Source: Aldrovandia affinis
Taxonomy: Eukaryota > Chordata > Actinopteri > Notacanthiformes > Halosauridae
Assembly (NCBI GenBank): GCA_029706075.1
Contig: JAINUG010000472.1
Span: 124,001 to 188,000 of the forward strand
Direction: 5' to 3'
DNA: 64,000 nt
Part shown: positions 10,931 to 22,800 of the stretch, one piece after another
Layout of the letters: each line of letters begins with the position of its first letter
Numbering within the stretch: position 1 is the stretch's first letter
Made by a program: the position numbers and the translations under genes
Notes under the pieces: generated by a model
The model's input: only the letters and a program-made list of their open reading frames with translations
Databases searched by the model: none
Told to the model about the DNA's origin: nothing

Positions 10931-11548
10931 TACGTGATGGAAAACAAAGAGCTAGAGAGACTGTATCAACAAAGCGTTAGTGGAATTATACATAGATCAA
11001 GAGCAATATGGATGGAGCATGGGGAGATGTGCACCAAATTATTGATGTGATTACAAAACAGAAATAATTATAGAAAAAATGTCACAACTGGTTACTGGTA
11101 ATGGGACTATGTTGACATCTTCTAATGAAATCCTAATGGCCCAGATAGACTACTATAGTAGCATCTTTGCAGAAGAAAATAATTGTTTATCTGGATCCTC
11201 TCTCTTAGAAGGTATGATGTCATATCCCCATCCAAGACTTACACTGAAACAAAAGTTGCTTTGTGAATGTCTGATAGAAGAAGATGAGATACTAGAAGCC
11301 ATATCTGTCTTTAAACATGATAAGGCACCAGCTTTAGATAGCATGCCAGTTGAAGTATATAAAACATTCTTTCCAGAACTTAAGAAACCCTTACTAGCAT
11401 GTTTAGACTACTCCTTTTATATTGGACATCAATCTAACACTGAATAAGGTTTAATTTCATTATTATTGAGGTCCTAACAAGGTCCTGATGTCCAATACAA
11501 AGATCCAATCAAGCAAAATAATTGGAGACCTCTTTGTTATGTTGTGAT
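10931..11548 (+). pseudogene. L1-type LINE ORF2 fragment, copy A
   Basis: Residues near 10934-11090 read like the L1 linker (SRAIWMEHGEMCTKLL), followed at 11079-11447 by 'EILMAQIDYYSSIF', 'LIEEDEILEAISVFKHDKAP' and 'LDSMPVEVYKTFFPEL', which corresponds to the KxPGPDG-x-x-EFYK start of L1/Tx1-clade reverse transcriptase. The copy stops where a Rex1 LINE begins at about 11549. A sister copy at 26.94 kb continues through the rest of ORF2. Confidence 0.7.
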
Positions 11549-13927
11549 CAAAGTCAAAAGTCAAAGTCAACTTTATTGTCAATCACTGTATATACACGAC
11601 ATACAGGGATTGAAATTGCGTTTCTCTCTCATCCACAGTGCAGTTTAAAATGAATACAAACAACAAACAACACACACAATACAAAAACACACAATATAAA
11701 ATCTAAAAATAGTTATAAATATAAATATAAAATATGTACATGGTGCAAATGAATACTGTGCAAATATGGATGTAAGTTACAGTTAAAGTGCAATAGCAGT
11801 ATTGATTCAAGTAAGTATAAGGATCTAGGTAAAGTGGCTGTTGCCAATAGTCTGTGCATGTGGGGGGCAGTGTTCACCGTAGTGGTGTCATAGTCCAGAG
11901 TCTGTGGGAGCAGGGGGCAGAGGAGGAAGGGAGGGAAGGGGGAGAGTTGGAAGAGAGTTCAGCTTCCTGACAGCCTGATGGATGAAACTGTCTCTCAGTC
12001 TGCTGGTCCTTGCCGGGAGGCTCCTCATTCTCCTCCCGGACGGCAGGAGACTGAAGAGGCGGTGTGAGGGGTGGGTGGAGTCACCTGCAGCGCAGAGTGC
12101 TTTGCGGACCAGGCGTGTGTTGTAAATATCCTGGAGGGAGGGGAGGGAGGCTCCAATGGCCTTCTCAGCTGCTGTCACTATGCGCTGCAGGGACTTATGA
12201 CTGGCCTCAGTACACCCTCCGTACCACACCATTATGCAGCTGGTCAGGATGCTCTCAATGGTGCCCCGGTAGAAGGAGCGCATGATGGGGGGTGGGGCTC
12301 TAGCTCTTTTCAGTTTGCGGAGGAAGTACAGGCGCTGCTGAGCTTTCTTGGCCAGTGATGCGGTGTTGATGTTCCAGGAGAGGTCCTCTGTGATGTGCAC
12401 ACCCAGGAACTTGGTGCTGCTCACTCTCTCCACCGCAACATCGTTGATAGTCAGTGGAGGGTGCTGGGTGTGAGCTCTCCTGAAGTCGACAACAGTCTCC
12501 TTTGTCTTCTCCACATTGAGAATGAGGTTGTTGTCACTGCACCATCTGGTCAGTTGGCTCACCTCGTCTCTGTAATTAACCTCATCGTTGTTGTTGATGA
12601 GTCCCACCACAGTTGTGTTGTCCGCAAACTTGACGAAGAGGTTGGAGCTGTGTTTTGGTGTGCAGTCGTGGGTCAGTAGCGTGAAGAGCAGGGGGCTAAG
12701 CACACATCCCTGGGGGGCCCCCATGTTTAGTGTGATGGTGCTGGATGTGTTGCCGCCGACCCGAACTGCCTGTGGCCTCCCAGTCAGGAAGTCCAACAGC
12801 CAGTTGCACAGAGAGGTGTTCAGCCCCAGACGGTCCAGTTTCTGTATCAGCTGTTGGGGGATGATTGTGTTGAACGCTGAACTGAAGTCAATGAACAGCA
12901 TCCTCACGTATGAGTCCTTGGATTCCAGGTGGGTGAGAGCTGAGTGGAAGGCGGTGGAGATTGCGTCATCAGTGGACCTGTTGGCCTGATATGCAAACTG
13001 GAAGGGGTCCAGGGAAGGAGGGAGGAGGGATTTGATGTGCTGCATGACTAACCGTTCGAAGCACTTCATGATGATGGGAGTCAGTGCCACGGGACGATAG
13101 TCATTGAAACCAGATCGAGAAGCCTTCTTTGGTACCGGGATGATGGTGGTGCCTTTGAAGCATGTAGGGACAACAGCTTGGCTCAGGGAGGTGTTAAAGA
13201 TATCTGTGAGGACATCAGTGAGCTCCTCTGCACAGTCCTTCAGCATCCGACCAGGTATGTTGTCTGGGCCCCCAGCTTTGCGGGGGTTGATCCTGGAGAG
13301 GGATCTCCTCATGCTGGCTGGAGACAGGGACAGCACCTGGTCATTTGGGGGAGGGGGTGTTTTCTGTGCAGGAGTGTTGTTGGAAGCTTCAAAACGTGCA
13401 AAGAAGTCGTTCAGGTTGTTCAGCAGAGTGATGTCGCTGTCACAGACCTGTGGTCGGGGTTTATAACCAGTGATGGTCTGAATCCCCTGCCACAGGCTCC
13501 TTGTGTCTCTGCTGTCACTGAAGCGATGGGCTATCCTTCCTGTGTACTGTCTTTTTGCTTCTTTGATGCCACGGAACAAGTTAGCCCTAGCTGTTCTCAG
13601 GCCAGCCTCATAACCAGCTCTGAAAGCAGCGTTCCGGGCTCTCAGTAGCCTATGGACGTCCCCTGTCAGCCATGGTTTCTGATTGGCCCGTACTGTGATG
13701 GTCTTGGTCTCCGTTACATCATCGACGCATTTGCTGATGTAGGCAGTAACAGTGTCTGTATACTCCTGGATGTTGGTGTGGTGGTTGTAGGTGGCTGCCT
13801 GCTTAAACATGTCCCAGTCTGTGGTGTTAAAACAGTCCTGTAGTGCTGAGGAGGCATTCTCTGGCCACACTCTTACCTGCCTCTGAACTGGCCTGGTGAC
13901 TTTACACCTCGGCCTGTATGCTGGAAT
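11549..13927 (-). mobile_element. Rex1-type LINE, copy 1, 5'-truncated
   Basis: The 3' end, on the minus strand, is '...gacaataaagttgacttt' with a (GACTTT)n-like run, next to L1 sequence. The 5' side stops in the linker between endonuclease and RT at 'ctggaattag', where a hAT MITE starts; the endonuclease is absent. This is the best preserved Rex1 frame in the window, so probably the youngest of the three. Confidence 0.8.
11888..13870 (-). CDS. Rex1 ORF2, reverse transcriptase part, 660 codons
   Basis: One uninterrupted frame covers the pre-RT linker ([20 protein letters not shown]), RT finger motif ([17 protein letters not shown]), '[19 protein letters not shown]', '[15 protein letters not shown]', '[14 protein letters not shown]', the catalytic block, '[15 protein letters not shown]' and the C-terminal '[19 protein letters not shown]' region. 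The motif that should read FADD reads FADN: codon AAC at 12617-12619 replaces GAC, seen intact in Rex1 copies 2 and 3. The second metal-binding Asp is therefore lost and polymerisation should fail despite the long frame. The first Met is internal; the natural N-terminus with its AP endonuclease is missing. Confidence 0.75.
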   Translation of the reverse strand: MWPENASSALQDCFNTTDWDMFKQAATYNHHTNIQEYTDTVTAYISKCVDDVTETKTITVRANQKPWLTGDVHRLLRARNAAFRAGYEAGLRTARANLFRGIKEAKRQYTGRIAHRFSDSRDTRSLWQGIQTITGYKPRPQVCDSDITLLNNLNDFFARFEASNNTPAQKTPPPPNDQVLSLSPASMRRSLSRINPRKAGGPDNIPGRMLKDCAEELTDVLTDIFNTSLSQAVVPTCFKGTTIIPVPKKASRSGFNDYRPVALTPIIMKCFERLVMQHIKSLLPPSLDPFQFAYQANRSTDDAISTAFHSALTHLESKDSYVRMLFIDFSSAFNTIIPQQLIQKLDRLGLNTSLCNWLLDFLTGRPQAVRVGGNTSSTITLNMGAPQGCVLSPLLFTLLTHDCTPKHSSNLFVKFADNTTVVGLINNNDEVNYRDEVSQLTRWCSDNNLILNVEKTKETVVDFRRAHTQHPPLTINDVAVERVSSTKFLGVHITEDLSWNINTASLAKKAQQRLYFLRKLKRARAPPPIMRSFYRGTIESILTSCIMVWYGGCTEASHKSLQRIVTAAEKAIGASLPSLQDIYNTRLVRKALCAAGDSTHPSHRLFSLLPSGRRMRSLPARTSRLRDSFIHQAVRKLNSLPTLPLPSLPPLPPAPTDSGL

Positions 13928-14254
13928 TAGGGGTCGGCAACCCGCGGCTCCGGAGCCGCATGCGGCTCTTTCATCCTAATGCTGCGGCTCCGCGTGGCTT
14001 GGGAAAATAAATTATAAGTATCCAATTGAAGTGTATTTTATTTGTAGTTCTAAATTTCCTCGCGCACGAAAATCCGAGGAGCGCAAGAATTTTCGCGTTG
14101 CACCCCCCCCGTCGACAGAAAATGGGGCGCCATTTACGTGGCTCACACCGGGTGCTGGCAACCCACGCTACGCCACTGGCGGCTCCCAGTGTTTTCTTTT
14201 CCGTGGAAACCGGGTCCAAATGGCTCTTTGAGTGTTAAAGGTTGCCGACCCCTG
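13928..14254. mobile_element. hAT-type MITE
   Basis: Terminal inverted repeats 'taggggtcggcaacc' and 'ggttgccgacccctga' bound about 327 bp with no transposase. The TIR sequence is typical of hAT non-autonomous elements. The 8-bp target duplication expected for hAT is not visible: left flank 'gctggaat', right flank 'cctaggtg'. The left flank is Rex1 and the right flank is L1 endonuclease sequence, so a rearrangement at this element is likely. Confidence 0.75.
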
Positions 14255-14490
14255 ACCTAGGTGATCTCAATGCACAGATTGTTATGATGAGAGATTTCAT
14301 CACGGTGCTGGACCTTGCCAGAGATTGTACAGCGAATCGTCAGTTAGATTCTCATCCCTGGGCACCCATCGTAATCAAAGAGATGATGTCTGACATGGAC
14401 CTATTTGATATTCGGAGAATGAAATATACTAAACAAGTTAGATATACATGGCGCAAAAAAAGGGCCAGTCATATTGATTATTTTAAATAA
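14255..14490 (+). pseudogene. L1-type LINE endonuclease fragment
   Basis: The frame to 14490 contains 'DMDLFDIRRMKYTKQ', 'RYTWRKKRASHIDYF', the C-terminal end of an L1-clade APE domain (usual pattern D-x-W-R...QYTW...SRIDYFL). The Asp of the ID motif is kept. It lies downstream of RT-region fragments, so it is not collinear with the L1 piece at 10.9 kb. Confidence 0.6.
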
Positions 14491-14580
14491 ATAAATGTAT
14501 TTATGTCTTTCTCTCGTGTCCAAGGCATAGAAAACAGTAATAGCTGAACAGTTTCATTCTGTTCACTGTCTTATTGTTAC

Positions 14581-14692
14581 AAAATGTGTAAATTCCTAAT
14601 TATTGGAAGTTGAATCAATCATTGCTAGATGATAGTGCTTTTATTTTGAAAACAAAACAATTTATTTCAGATTTATTTTCCTTTATTGTAAA
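14581..14692. repeat. Dispersed repeat shared with 23321-23436
   Basis: Blocks 'aaaatgtgtaaattc', 'attattggaagtt', 'cattgctagatgat' and 'gcttttattttgaaaacaaa' occur in both places in the same orientation. Family not recognised. Confidence 0.6.
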
Positions 14693-14869
14693 TGTCACAG
14701 TCGTAAAGTGATGGACTGCGAGTTTCCTGTTATTCACTGCTTGCATTAACAATGTGTGGTTTGTGCTGGCATCATTTATTATTGCCGTTTGATATTAAGA
14801 TTATTATAAATGCCATGATACACAGAGTGTGTGAATTAATACTTATTATTGCATGAGTGCTAATTTAAT

Positions 14870-15165
14870 AAATCAATCAAGCTTTTTATTGTAATTCCAG
14901 CCATCTACAGTGCAGTCTACAGTGGGACAAAATTGCGTTTGTCCTGCATTTTTACATTTTACATTTGGTCCTGGTCCTTGGTGCAATATATACAGTCTAT
15001 ATACAAGACATACAAAACAAGGACAGGGCTGTATGCCCAGGACTGGACATGGTGCAAATAGCAAGACAGTGCTAGTGAAATAGACATGACAGTGCAACTA
15101 TATACAGTAAACATCCAGGACAATGTAAGACAGAACAGTAAGTACACAATAAACTAATAGAATTT
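14870..15165 (-). repeat. Rex1-like LINE 3' UTR fragment
   Basis: On the minus strand it ends '...gcaattttgtcccactgtag', a stretch, then 'attacaataaaaagcttgat', as in Rex1 3' ends. Only untranslated sequence is present. Confidence 0.55.
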
Positions 15166-15338
15166 AAAAAAAAATACGTTTGTTTTTTTTTAAATACGTT
15201 TTTTTCATTTTGGAAGATTTATTGAAAACAACACACAAACTATATATAAAAAATAAAAATAAAAACATGTTTTCATGGTGAGACAATCTGTTCTTTCACA
15301 GTCTTTGGTGCCACTTCTCAAAACAGTTTCTGATCAAT

Positions 15339-16446
15339 TGACCCTTCGCTAAACCACGCCCCAAAGTGCAGACTGACCAATCACAGCGCAGCATAGGACA
15401 GGCTCCGACAGTTTATGGCGGCATTCTGTTGACTCTGACGGAAAAGTTTGAGATTTTCTTCATTTTCGAGCTGGTTTTGAGGACTTTTAGCTAGTTATGG
15501 TTAAAAGTTGTGCCTGGGGCACTTGTAACAGTGACACTCGTTACACGGAGAGGTTGGAAGGAGATATACATTTTTTTCCCTTTCCAAAACCAAAATCAAA
15601 TCCTGAAAAGTGTTAGCCAGCTAAGCTTCGTGGCTACGGTCTGGATATACAGCTCCGGGTTGCAACGTTGGTAAAGTTAGACTAAATGTTAGCTTTGTTA
15701 TTCGTGATCCAGCCAGCTTGCTAACGTTAAGATGTTACAGTCAAGCTCTAGAAAACCAAGTGGGTAACGTTACCTTGATGTAATGTAAATGTAATACTAT
15801 TTTTTCATTACTATTTCAGCACTTTGTCAATGGGAAGCCTAGTCCCGAGTACCCAAATCTTGTGGAGGACTGGGCTGACACACTGCTGATATTTTTTGCT
15901 TTACAGAGGTCCAGGGTATGGATAAGTCCGATGTGATGGGCGCAGAAACCTGTGGAGCTAACCAGAATAATGTCGTTACAGCACACTATAGGCTACTAAT
16001 GTTACGTTAGTTAGCTAATGCTAGCTAATTTACTACTGAATGTAACGTTATATAGGCCTACTGCTTTTGCTTTTTAATGATTGTAATAGTGAATAGAGAC
16101 CTACCCAGCTTTACAAGAACAGTGTTGCTCCTTAATATCGTTGTCCTCTGTCTCAATCGCCAGGTGATGCGGTGGTTCACTTTTACTCTGTGATCTGTAG
16201 GCTTTCGCTTCTAGGCTGACGCTTTTTTTACGTCATTTTGTTGCTGAGTCAGTGTGATATCTTGAATATAACCTTCAAATGCATATTGTAGACGCTTCTG
16301 TCTGCTTCTATCTGAAGTCGCTTTTTCTATTTTCCAAACATTGGACAATATTTCTCCAGGGACTGCAGTTAGCGACAGTGCTGGCTCCGAAAGCTTGACG
16401 GACTTAGCAACAGTAACTAAGGGGGGCGTGGTTTAGCGAAGGGTCA
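15339..16446 (+). mobile_element. THAP-encoding DNA transposon (ISL2EU-like), copy 1
   Basis: Perfect terminal repeats 'tgacccttcgctaaaccacg' and its complement bound 1,108 bp. Comparison with the unoccupied piggyBac sequence at 1.51 kb shows the pre-insertion site as 'gatcaattgtag', so the duplication is AT (or AATT if the TIR starts at GACCC). AT duplications plus THAP domains fit the ISL2EU/IS4EU group; Kolobok (TTAA) and P (8 bp) fit less well. A second copy of nearly the same length lies at 56391-57501. It is too short for a transposase, so it is non-autonomous. Confidence 0.7.
15497..15960 (+). pseudogene. THAP zinc-finger exons, truncated
   Basis: Exon-1-like sequence from ATG 15497 reads MVKSCAWGTCNSDTRY, then HFFPFPKPKSNPEKC: the C-x4-C start and the FPKPK block of a C2CH THAP DNA-binding domain. 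A TAG follows at 15614. After 'ctatttcag' near 15820, the second exon continues HFVNGKPSPEYPNLVEDWAD, the H and the rest of the THAP fold. A third exon-like piece follows 'tgctttacag' near 15905. The same TAG occurs in copy 2, so the family amplified in this broken form. DNA binding by the peptide is doubtful because the middle of the fold is interrupted. Confidence 0.65.
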
Positions 16447-16626
16447 ATTGTAGACACAAGGGAACATCACAAACCTTGCACTCCCATGGAGTGCACTGTT
16501 GTTTCCCCGACATCTTGCAGAGTATGCATTTCTTGTGACCAACAGAAGCCAGTTTGCCAACATCCAGTCTGTTTGGCAGTGGGCACAGGCACATGATCAA
16601 AAGTAGCCCGTTTTCTGCATACATTA

Positions 16627-16734
16627 CAGTGAATAAGCCATTTTGAACAGGTGAGTTTTGAGGGATGATTTAAATTGTGTTATGGTGTCAGACTGTCGGA
16701 TGTGTGGGGGGGAGGGCATGTAAACGAAGAGAAA
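16627..16734 (-). pseudogene. LINE C-terminal scrap
   Basis: The minus strand encodes TQFKSSLKTHLFKMAYSL then a stop, the usual last residues of L2/CR1-type ORF2 proteins. It lies between the piggyBac remnant and an opposite-strand LINE. Confidence 0.5.
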
Positions 16735-16739
16735 AATCT

Positions 16740-17600
16740 GCTCCAGGTCGCAGACCTACTGGGGTTTGTCTAAGCAATTTAGTAGATGTGCCTTTAGTTA
16801 TCAATGTCCAGCCAAAACAAATCTCCTCCCCTGACGTACATGTCCAACAGATAAAATTAGCCCTCCTAAATGTCAGATCACTGAATAATACAACTTTTTT
16901 AGTTAATGATCTGATCATAGAAAATAACTTAGATTGCATCTGTTTAGTTGAAACTTGGCTGAATAATGATACAGCCACAGCAATAATGATTGAGACCTGC
17001 CCACCAAATTATAGCTTTCATCAATTGCCCAGAAAAAACAGAAGAGGAGGAGGAGTTGCAGCTATTTTCTCTTCAAAACTTATGTTTAGAATCACTGAAC
17101 TAGGTGAATTCATGTCAATGGAATACCTTGCCATTGAGCTCAAAACCGAATCAACAATATTAGTTACAATATACCGCCCACCTAAATACTCACCAATATT
17201 CATAGAGGAGTTCTCTGAGCTGATCTCTCTATGTGTGACCAGATACGATAAAGTAATCCTAAATGGAGATCTGAATATACACTTCAATAAAAAATCAGAC
17301 TCCAAAACTATAGAACTTATAAATACACTGGACAGCTTTGATCTAACGCAACATATAACTGAAGGCGAGGCAAAAAGGAAATGTTGTGCAACTGAGAGAA
17401 AATGGAGGAAAACAAAAACAGTAATCCATTGTAATATCTACAAAGATGCGTTAACTGCCTATAACAAAACCATCCGCCTAGCAAGGAAGGATTACTTCTC
17501 TAAAATTATCACAGATAACGCTGAAATTCCAGAGTTCTGTTCTCCACTATTGATCAACTGCTCAACACTGCCCCCACCCTCCACAGTCCTCAACAGTTAA
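16740..17600 (+). pseudogene. L2 LINE endonuclease domain, internally deleted
   Basis: APE-type motifs in order: 'LALLNVRSLNN' (N), 'DCICLVETWL' (E), 'RRGGGVAAIF', 'ILVTIYRPPKYSP' and 'VILNGDLNIHF' (G-D-x-N). The S-D-H catalytic end is missing: after 'DLTQHITE' near 17365 the frame jumps to the basic linker 'ERKWRKTKTVIHCNIYKDAL'. That is an in-frame internal deletion of the last endonuclease third. Target nicking would be lost. Confidence 0.7.
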
Positions 17601-17811
17601 GTGTGAAGAACTTGCACTGTTTTTCAACAACAAAATAACTTCAATCAGAGCCAGTATTACCCTGATAGAAATAAAGCTGATTCCAGCAAAGTGTGCAATG
17701 CAACCATGGAAGTTTCACATGTATCACATTAAGTGAACTTTGTAAAACTGTCTCCGATTGTAACTCCTCCACTTCAGACATTGATCCTGTACTACAGCAT
17801 TTTTTAAACGG

Positions 17812-19288
17812 GTGTTTAATAGTGTCTCAAGCCCTGTCCTGGACATCATAAATACATCCCTTAGAACTGGTATCTTCTCTGATACCTTTAAAACAGCAGT
17901 TGTGAAACCCTTATTAAAGAAATCCAACTTAGATAGTAATGTTCTGGCAAACTATAGACCGATATCCAACCTTCCATTCATTAGTAAAGTACTTGAAAAG
18001 ATAGTTTCAGTTCAAATAAATTCCTTTCTCAAAGAAAACAACATACTAGAAGAATATCAGTCAGGCTTCAGAAAATTTCACAGCACTGAAACTGCTCTTA
18101 CCAAAATAATTAGCGACCTCAGACTAAATTCTGATGAGAACAAGGTGTCTATCCTCGTTTTGTTAGATCTCAGTGCAGCATTCGACACTATTGATCATGA
18201 TATTCTAATAAATCGTCTCGAAAAGTATGTTGGTTTCTTCTGACTGTGTTTTGAACTGGCTCAAAAACATACATCAGAGGAAGGAAATTCTATATTAGCT
18301 TGGGAGGCTATATGTCTGAGAAATACGACAACTGCTATGGGGTTGCACAAGGGAGCTGCCTAGGTCCATTGCTTTTCTCCCTTTACATGCTACCACTGGG
18401 TGACATCATCAAGGAACATAATGTAGGTTTCACAGCTATGCGGATGATACACAATTGTATATATCCGCAGAACTAAAATGATACGGCAGCTATAAACTCC
18501 ATTACCAACTGCCTATTAGCAATAAATAAATGGATGAGCAATAACTTCCTGAGATTAAATGAGGATAAAACTGAAATTCTACTTATCGGCCCCAAAACAA
18601 AAAGAGAAATGCTAATTAAAAACTTGGGAGGATTAACCCCTGGATCAAATCTGAGGTCACAAGCCTTGGTGTCATCCTAGACTCAGAACTGAATTTCAAC
18701 TCCCATATAAATAAAGTGACTAAAACATCATTCTTTCACCTCAGAAATATAGCAAAGGTACGACCATTTATAAATCAAAACGATGCTGAGAAGCTAATTC
18801 ATGCTTTCATATCTAGCCGGTTAGACTACTGTAACTCACTCTTCACTGGTCTTCCCAAGAAAACCATTGAAAGACTCCAGCTCATTCAAAACTCTGCAGC
18901 TAGATTATTAGCCAAAACTAAAAGGAGAGAACACATTAGTCCTGTCCTAGCTGCTCTACACTGGCTTCCTGTAACCTTTAGAATATACTTTAAGGTCCTC
19001 CTTCTCACTTACAAAGCTCTAAATGGACAAGGACCTAACTACATAGCTAAATCTCTTACAAATTACACACCAGCTAGAACACTGAGATCATCAGATGCAG
19101 GTCTATTAGAGATCACCAGAAACTGTCATAAGAAGGTTGGTGAAGCGGCCTTTGTCAACTACGCCCCAAAATTATGGAACACATTACCCATAAATATCAG
19201 GGAAGCCAACACACTAGACATTTTCAAAAGACAACTTAAAACCTATCTTTTACCAAAGCTTTTGATTAACTCTGACTTGCACTACTAA
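17812..19288 (+). pseudogene. L2 LINE reverse transcriptase and C-terminal domain
   Basis: 17812-18243 is open: 'VVKPLLKKSNLDSNVLANYR', 'QSGFRKFHSTETALTKI', '[17 protein letters not shown]'. The next 470 bp are frame-broken but still show '[20 protein letters not shown]' and 'YADDTQLY', the intact catalytic box. 18716-19288 is open again: 'RLDYCNSLFTGLPKKTIERL', 'AALHWLPVTFRI', 'APKLWNTLPINIREA', 'FKRQLKTYLL'. At least two frame changes lie between the open parts. Confidence 0.75.
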
Positions 19289-19413
19289 ATTGATCTTGCA
19301 CTATATATATTTTAATCTTCTCTGATTATGCATTCTGTGTAAAGCACTTTGAACTGCAATTCTTGTATGAAAGGTGCTATATAAATAAAGTCTTACTTAC
19401 TTACTTACTTACT

Positions 19414-19807
19414 AATTTGTGTAATTTACGTTTGAAGTCACAAGACACGGAATAAATATAAATCAATATTAGCATACACAGTCTGGTGCTGGCAGATCGC
19501 AAGCATAAACATAGACAATATGCTTTATAATCTTCGCATAACATTTTAGGCTGTTTGAAAAGTATTTTTACATAGATCTTGAATGCCTTTTGCAATTTGT
19601 AATGTTACAACAAACGGAATATGTATAGCAAAGACGCAGAATTCATATATTTTCACAAGTATGCTGTCTCTCTTCCTCTGAATTCTCATCAGTATCGGAC
19701 ATGATGAGTTGTTCTCCTCGCCGCTTCCAGCAATGCTCCCAAACACTCCAGAGCAGAAAATCTTGCCATCGTGAATAAAATGTGTTTCAAATGGTCGGGA
19801 CATTTTA
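19414..19807. other. No gene seen
   Basis: Between an L2 tail and a Rex1 3' end. Short open frames have no recognisable motif. Confidence 0.35.
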
Positions 19808-22800
19808 TGTGTTGTTTACACCGGAGATTCCACACATGGCCCCACGCCCCTCCCCGAAACTAGCACCTAGTTACCATGTCAATAGAAGGGGGATGGTACT
19901 TCCAGGTAAAACAGGGGGTAAAAGGCAGGGTTTACTTTTGGTCTAATTAACCTCATATTATTTCCCAGTGCTCAAATCGGAAAGTTGCGATTCTAAGGTT
20001 TCTGTCAATCTTTTTGCCGCGTGTATGATAAAATCTCGCGGTTAGAAATAGTAATGTACTTTTATTGTTGCTCGGATCGTCGGGCGATCCAGCCGACCTC
20101 AGGGGGTTAAGGAGCCTGACAGCTTGGGGAAAAAAAGCTGTTGCAGAGTCTGGCAGATTTGGCCCGTATGCTGCGGGGTACCTTTTGCCAGACGGCAGGA
20201 GGGAAAAGTGTCCTTGGGAGGGGTGTGAGGGATCCTCCGCTATGTTGCAGGCCTTGCGTGTGCAGCGTTTGATGTACATGTCTTGTATAGAATGGAGAGG
20301 GACCCCAATGATCCTTTCAGCTGTCCTTACTATCCGCTGCAGGGACTTGCGGTCTGAGACGCTGCAGTTCCCATACCAGGTAGTGAGACAGCTGGTCAGG
20401 ATGCTCTCGATGGTGCCCCTGTAGAACGTGGTGAGGATGGGGGGGGGGAGGCTAGCTCTCCTCAGTCTCCGTAGGAAGTGGAGACGCTGTTGTGCGCTTT
20501 TGGCTAGAGTTGAGAGTCCATTTGAGGTCATCCGCTATGTGCACACCAAGGAGCTGTTGATGTGCAACAGGGAGTGATCAGTGCAGGCCCTCCTGAAGTG
20601 CAGGCCCTCCTTTTGTTTTGTCAACATTAAGAGATAGGTTGTTATCGGTACACCAGATTTCTAGCCACTCCACCTCCTCTATGTATGCTGACTCATCATT
20701 GTTGCTGATGAGACCTACCACCATCGTGTCATCAGCAAACTTGATGATGTGGTTTGAGCTGTACTTGGCAGAGCAGTCATGGGTCAGCAGTGTGAACAGC
20801 AGTGGACTGAGCACACAGCCCTCGGGGGCACCAGTGCTCAGTGTAGTGCTGCTGGAGGTGTTGTTTCCAATCTGAACTGAGGTCTCTCCGTCAGAAAGTC
20901 CAAGATCCAGTTACAGAGGGAGGTGTTCAAGCCCAGCAGCCCCAACTTCATCAGCTTTTGGGGGATTATCATGATGAAAGCTGAACTAAAGACTATGAAC
21001 AGCAGTCTTACATAGGTGTTTGTATTGTCCAGGTGGGAAAGGGCCAGATGGAGGGCAGAGGATATGGCGTCCTCAGTGGACCGGTTGGCGCAGTATGCAA
21101 ACTGGCAGGGGTCTAATGAGGTGGGGAGCCTGGTTTTCATATGGCCTATGACTAGCCTCTCGAAGCACTTCATTATGATTGGAGTGAGTGCTACAGGGCG
21201 ATAGTCATTGAGGCAGGACACAGTTGATTTCTTCGGCACTGGTATGATGCTGGTGGCTTTGAAGCATACTGGGATGACCGCCTGGCTCAGGGAGATGTTG
21301 TAGATGTCTGTGAGGACCTCTGCTAATTGGTCTGCACATTCTCTGAGCACATGACCAGGTATGTTGTCAGGTCCAGCAGCCTTGCATGGGTCGACTCTGG
21401 ACAGAGTCTTCCTGACGTCAGCTGTGGACAGGCACAATACCTGATCATCAAGAGAGGGTGGTCTTTCTTGCAGGCATGTCGTTCAGTGCTTCAAACCGTG
21501 CATAGAAATCATTCAGCACATCTGGGAGGAGGCATCGCTGTCACAGGCACGAGGTGCGATCTTGTAGTCAGTGATGGTCTGGATGCCCTGCCACATGCAC
21601 CACGTGTCTCTGGTGTCCAGAAAGTAGCCATGAATTTTCCGTGAGTACGTGCGCTTTGCTTCTCTAATCCCTCTGGACAGGTTGGCCCTTGCTGTCTTGA
21701 GGGCTGCCTTGTCATCCGATTTGAAAGCAGCATCACAGGTTTTCAGCAGTGCACGCACCTCAGTGGTCAGCCATGGCTTCTGGTTGGCTCTTGTAGTGAT
21801 GGACTTGGAGACAGTAACATCATCTATGCACTTGCTGATGTAGTGTCACAGATGCTGTATACTCCTCCAAGTTAATACGTTTGTCATAGGAAGCAGCTTC
21901 CTTGAACATGCTCCAGTCTGTGTGGTCGAAACAGTCCTGCAGTGTTGAGGTGGCTCCTTCTGGCCACACTCTGATCTGCTTCAGAACCAGTTTGGCTCAA
22001 TTTAGCAGCGGTCTGTATGCTGGGATTAGCATAACAGAGATGTGGTCTGAGGAGCCGAGGTGGGGGCGGGGGGCAGCCTTGTAAGCATTGTGAGTATTCA
22101 TTTAAACAAGGTCCAAAGTGTTCACCTATCTGGTTGCAAAGTTCACATGTTGATAAAATTTGGGCAGAACTGATTTGAGATTTGCGTGCTTGATATTCCC
22201 GGCGAGAATGAAAAAACGTTGGGATGAGCGGTTTGCAATTCACTGATAGCCCCGTAGAGTAAGCTCAGTGCCTCCTCAACGTTGACGCTGGGAGGGATAT
22301 ACACAGCCATTATGACAATGGCAGTGAATTCCCTTGGCAGATAATAGGGTCTGCATTTAACAGTCATGAATTCCACCAGCGATGAACAGTAGCTCAAAAC
22401 TACCGCAGCATTTGCACACCAGTCTTTGTTGATGTAAACACACAAACCACCACCGCGGGTCTTACCGGACGCTGAGACTTCTCTGTCCGCACGGAAGGAG
22501 GTTAGCCCGTTTAGCTGGATGGCTGTATCGGGATGTTGTCATGAAGCCACGTTTCCGTAAAAATAAAATCGCAGCAGTCCCTCATCTTACGCTGGGAAGA
22601 CAGTTGTAGTCTGAGGTAATCCAGTTTATTGTCCAAGGGGCGGACATTGGAAAGAAAAATGGTTGGAATTGCCGGTCTGCTGGGGTTAGCCTTTAGCCTA
22701 GCACGGATCCCAGCCCGCTTGCCGCACTTCTGTTTTCTCTCGCGGCGCCTCCTTGGTCGGGTCTCCGTGGTCTCGGGGCCTTGTCCTGGCAACAGGCTAA

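Larger units (their letters stand above)
15185..16626 (-). pseudogene. piggyBac-like transposase C-terminal remnant, split
   Basis: Minus-strand frame 16433-16624 encodes 'GHKKCILCKMSGKQQCTPW' then 'ECKVCDVPLCL', the Cys-rich end of a PGBD4-type transposase. The rest of the 3' part lies at 15185-15338 and matches 1500-1640. A THAP-encoding transposon (15339-16446) divides them. It is a fragment; catalytic residues are absent. Confidence 0.65.
16735..19413 (+). mobile_element. L2-type LINE, plus strand
   Basis: Endonuclease at about 16850-17370, RT at 17812-18470, C-terminal domain at 18716-19288, then an L2-type 3' end ('gtgctatataaataaagtc') and a (TTAC)n tail to 19413. No ORF1 is present, so it is 5'-truncated. 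The protein is closer to other fish L2 elements than to the 4.8-9.9 kb copy; the two do not share their 3' tails. Confidence 0.8.

Noticed and set aside
12064-13843. Several plus-strand open frames of 60-156 codons
   Set aside because: They are antisense to the long Rex1 frame and show no motifs of their own.
16688-17305. Minus-strand frames over the LINE endonuclease
   Set aside because: Antisense shadows of the plus-strand APE domain.
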